Positions 6,147 to 8,442 of a DNA stretch of 8,442 nt are shown here, piece after piece. Location: NCBI GenBank assembly GCA_021826605.1, contig JAKAZF010000091.1, positions 1 to 8,442 on the forward strand. The letters are read 5' to 3'. The notes beneath the pieces were generated by a model. That model was not told where the DNA came from and made no database searches. It saw nothing but the letters and a program-made list of their open reading frames with translations. Numbering within the stretch: the first letter of the stretch is position 1; each line of letters opens with the position of its first letter. Both the position numbers and the translations under genes were made by a program. The DNA comes from Planctomycetota bacterium. GTDB lineage: Bacteria; Planctomycetota; Phycisphaerae; WQYP01.

Positions 6147-7682
6147 GTGAAAATTACTGATCTTATTCTGCTGACGGCTGCCGCGGCCTGCACGTTCACC
6201 AGTGCCGCCGGCGCTGTGGCCATTTCGCCGCCGGTCGCTCAGACACCGCCCATGGGCTGGGACAGTTACGACTCTTATGGTGCGTTTGTCAACCAGCAGG
6301 AAGTGGAAGCGGCTGCGCTTTATATGTCGCAGAATCTCAAGCAATTTGGATATGATTACATCATCGTTGACTATGACTGGGCATGGACGCAGGCGCAGCA
6401 GGGATCCATCGGTTCCGGCACAACCGGATCGGGGTATTTAAATCAGAGCTTTTCAACCAGCAACGGCGTTACAACCGCATCTCCACCGCTGGCCATGAAC
6501 CAGAACGGGCAACTGCTTCCGGATCCAACGCGCTTTCCCTCCTCGATAAACAGCAGTGGACAGGAAGTTGGTTTCACCGCGTTGGCTAATTATGTTCACA
6601 GTCTGGGCTTGAAGTTCGGAATTCATATCATGCGCGGCATTCCGCGCCAGGCGGTTTTTGCCAATGATCCCATTGCCGGCTCAAGTTATACCGCCGCCCA
6701 GGTTGCCAATACCAACAGCACTGCTCCCTGGCTGAATCAGATGTATGGACTCAATACCAACAGCGCCGGCACTCAGCTAACCGCCGGTGCGCAGGCGTAT
6801 TACAATTCCATATTCAAAACATACGCCAGTTGGGGTGTTGATTATGTAAAAGTTGATGACATGCTTAGCACCACGTACCACGCGGCGGATGTCGCGGGTA
6901 TCCAACAAGCGGTGGTTAACAGCGGACGACCGATGGTGATAAGCCTGTCCCCAGGCCCGGCTCCGGTCAATCAGGGGCCGCAATTGCAACAGAATGCCAA
7001 CATGTGGCGCATGGATAACGACATGTGGGATAACTGGTCGAATGTCAACAGCATATTTTCCCTTGCCAATAGTTGGACGCCGTACCGCAGTACCGGCCAC
7101 TGGCCTGATGCGGATATGCTGCCGTTAGGTACTTTTGTAAACCCGCCGGTGGGGACCGCCCGCACCAGCAGCCTCACGTACAATCAGCAGCAGACCGTCA
7201 TAACGCTTTGGTCTATTATCAAATCTCCATTAATTATGGGCGGCGATCTGCCCAGCCTTGCCTCTGATACCGCCACCAGCGCGCTGCTGACCAATGCCGC
7301 CATACTGAATGTCGATCAAAACAGTACGAATAATCATCAGGTATCCGATAACGGCAGTCAGACTGTCTGGGAGGCCAATGGTCCAAATTCCCTCAACAAA
7401 TATGTGGCTTTTTTCAATCGCACCGGTTCTTCGGGAACGGTTGCCGCTGCGTTCACGGACCTGGGTCTGTCGCCCACGGGCACCTATGACATCCGAAATC
7501 TCTGGACCGGCGTTGATTTAGGCTCTTATACCGGAAGTTTCTCTGCCAACCTGCCCGATTACGGGTCAGGAATGTATGAAGTCGTGGTACCGGATGTTTC
7601 ACCCCTGCTGCTTCTGTTTTGCGGGATCGCAGGGGCTTTGGTGCTGCGCGCAAAAAATAAATCTAACCGATTGACTCTCTGA
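6147..7682 (+). CDS. Secreted GH27 family glycosidase (alpha-galactosidase-like) with VPD-type C-terminal anchor
   Basis: This retaining glycosidase would release alpha-galactosyl or related sugars outside the cytoplasm. The GTG at 6147 is chosen because GAGGGAG (6131-6137) lies 9 nt upstream and a signal peptide follows directly (residues 1-25, ending AAGAVA); a TTG at 6120 lacks a site. The protein has 511 residues. Barrel motifs in order are PPMGWDSYDSYG (34-45), GYDYIIVDYDWAW (68-80), GLKFGIHIMRGIPRQAV (154-170), WGVDYVKVDD (229-238), MWRMDNDMWDNW (286-297), HWPDADMLPLG (318-328) and TLWSIIKSPLIMGGDL (353-368). By family alignment the nucleophile is Asp237 and the acid/base Asp292. A beta-domain follows at about 385-480. 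Residues 479-505 are VVPDVSP, a hydrophobic helix and basic residues, a variant sorting tail without PEP. The usual DDCW sugar-contact motif reads DYDW, so substrate could differ from galactose. The next gene starts 28 bp later. Confidence 0.88.
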   Translation: MKITDLILLTAAAACTFTSAAGAVAISPPVAQTPPMGWDSYDSYGAFVNQQEVEAAALYMSQNLKQFGYDYIIVDYDWAWTQAQQGSIGSGTTGSGYLNQSFSTSNGVTTASPPLAMNQNGQLLPDPTRFPSSINSSGQEVGFTALANYVHSLGLKFGIHIMRGIPRQAVFANDPIAGSSYTAAQVANTNSTAPWLNQMYGLNTNSAGTQLTAGAQAYYNSIFKTYASWGVDYVKVDDMLSTTYHAADVAGIQQAVVNSGRPMVISLSPGPAPVNQGPQLQQNANMWRMDNDMWDNWSNVNSIFSLANSWTPYRSTGHWPDADMLPLGTFVNPPVGTARTSSLTYNQQQTVITLWSIIKSPLIMGGDLPSLASDTATSALLTNAAILNVDQNSTNNHQVSDNGSQTVWEANGPNSLNKYVAFFNRTGSSGTVAAAFTDLGLSPTGTYDIRNLWTGVDLGSYTGSFSANLPDYGSGMYEVVVPDVSPLLLLFCGIAGALVLRAKNKSNRLTL

Positions 7683-7710
7683 CAATTCGCGAAGAAGGAG
7701 GTACTTCACT

Positions 7711-8442
7711 GTGATTAAATCTTTGACTAAGGCCGCCAGTGTTGCCGTTGTGACGATGTTCACTGCCCCGCATGGGGCGCACGCAACGGCGATAACCGTA
7801 AATAATTTTTCCTTTGAATCGCCGGCATTAAGCGCCGGCAGTTGGAGCTATGGCACAAATCCAATTCCCGGATGGGGACTGGCGTACGCCAATAACCTTA
7901 ACGGAAATCCAATTTACGGCGCCACTGATGGCACTCAGGCGTACACGACAGCGCAATATTATTCCATCCCCAACGGCACCCAGGCTATCTACATCAATTA
8001 TAACGGCGGAGATAACGGCATCTATCAGGATGTCGGAGCTTTGGCACCCGATACAACTTACAATTTGACGGTTTACGCCGGCGAGCGGCTTGATGGCCTC
8101 GACGGTGCCTACGCCGGTGTTTCACTCCTTAACGGAACTGATTACCATGGTGCCCCCCTGGCCTTCAACTACCTGCTCCCATCAGAAATGACACCCGGTT
8201 ACTTTACTCCGCTTTCGCTTAGTTACACCACCGGCAGCAGCGTGTCGGGCGACCTGACAATTTATCTGGATCAGTATCTGCAGGCTCCTTATCTCAATGG
8301 CAGCTCGCAAGTCTCGTTTGATAATGTCTCGCTTAACGCAATTTCCGCAGTCACCGGTGCCACCAATGTTCCAGTTCCTGATACACTGTGGCTCTTGGCA
8401 ACGGGTGCAGCGTCCAGCCTCCTCTTGGCGCGACGAAGGCTC
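7711..8442 (+). CDS. Secreted protein with VPD-type sorting tail, paralogue of the 4236 gene (3' end cut)
   Basis: An open frame from the GTG at 7711 stays open for 244 codons to the window edge, so only the last few codons are missing. AAGGAGG (7695-7701) sits 9 nt before the GTG. The protein opens with a signal peptide (about residues 1-26, ending GAHATA) and mature NNFSFESP. Its core matches the protein at 4236: PIPGWG (51-56), NGIYQDVGA (102-110), DTTYNLTVYAGERLDG, SGDLTIYLD (179-187) and SQVSFDNVSLN (199-209). The tail is VPVPDTLW (220-227), a hydrophobic segment (LLATGAASSLLLA) and RRRL. It has VPD instead of PEP, resembling VPDSG-CTERM signals. It follows the GH27 gene by 28 bp without a terminator, so the two are very likely one operon. 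A glycan-binding or accessory role beside the hydrolase is plausible but inferred. Confidence 0.85.
   Translation, partial: MIKSLTKAASVAVVTMFTAPHGAHATAITVNNFSFESPALSAGSWSYGTNPIPGWGLAYANNLNGNPIYGATDGTQAYTTAQYYSIPNGTQAIYINYNGGDNGIYQDVGALAPDTTYNLTVYAGERLDGLDGAYAGVSLLNGTDYHGAPLAFNYLLPSEMTPGYFTPLSLSYTTGSSVSGDLTIYLDQYLQAPYLNGSSQVSFDNVSLNAISAVTGATNVPVPDTLWLLATGAASSLLLARRRL

Overview
The window looks like a piece of a Planctomycetota genome (Phycisphaerae-like) or possibly Verrucomicrobiota. The evidence is a combination of features: several secreted proteins with C-terminal exosortase (PEP-CTERM type) sorting tails, an ECF sigma factor of the Rhodopirellula/Verrucomicrobium kind, a FecR protein with a C-terminal NPCBM-like domain, and a pseudopilin with an exact H-X9-DG signature. 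The assignment rests on family recognition only, with no database search. No rRNA, tRNA, CRISPR array, transposase or phage gene was seen.

Left part (1-1059, minus strand): the first 45 codons of a secreted protein run off the left edge, preceded by a complete PEP-CTERM protein. Each has a good sigma-70-like promoter. The one for the edge gene lies in a 20-bp perfect direct repeat. A 433-bp divergent intergenic region (1060-1492) follows.

Middle part (1493-3723, plus strand): an ECF sigma factor overlaps by ATGA with a large FecR-type membrane protein. Together they look like a cell-surface signalling pair whose extracytoplasmic end carries a putative carbohydrate-binding module. A 512-bp region (3724-4235) without a convincing gene follows; it contains a GC-rich imperfect hairpin.

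Right part (4236-8442, plus strand): a PEP-CTERM protein is closed by a strong intrinsic terminator. Then come a pseudopilin-like protein, a secreted GH27 (alpha-galactosidase-like) hydrolase and a second secreted protein that runs off the right edge. The second secreted protein shares a scaffold with the PEP-CTERM protein at 4236. The last two genes are 28 bp apart and use GTG starts with strong Shine-Dalgarno sites. Both end in 'VPD' rather than 'PEP' tails, resembling VPDSG-CTERM signals.

Taken together the window suggests a surface programme for handling galactose-containing or related glycans. Secreted proteins are sorted and anchored by an exosortase encoded elsewhere, one is a glycosidase, and an ECF/FecR pair may regulate such genes. 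The regulatory link is inference from proximity. Nothing here proves a wholly new system. The most unusual points are the FecR-NPCBM fusion, the altered sugar-contact motif of the GH27 enzyme and the mixed PEP/VPD anchors on related cargo.
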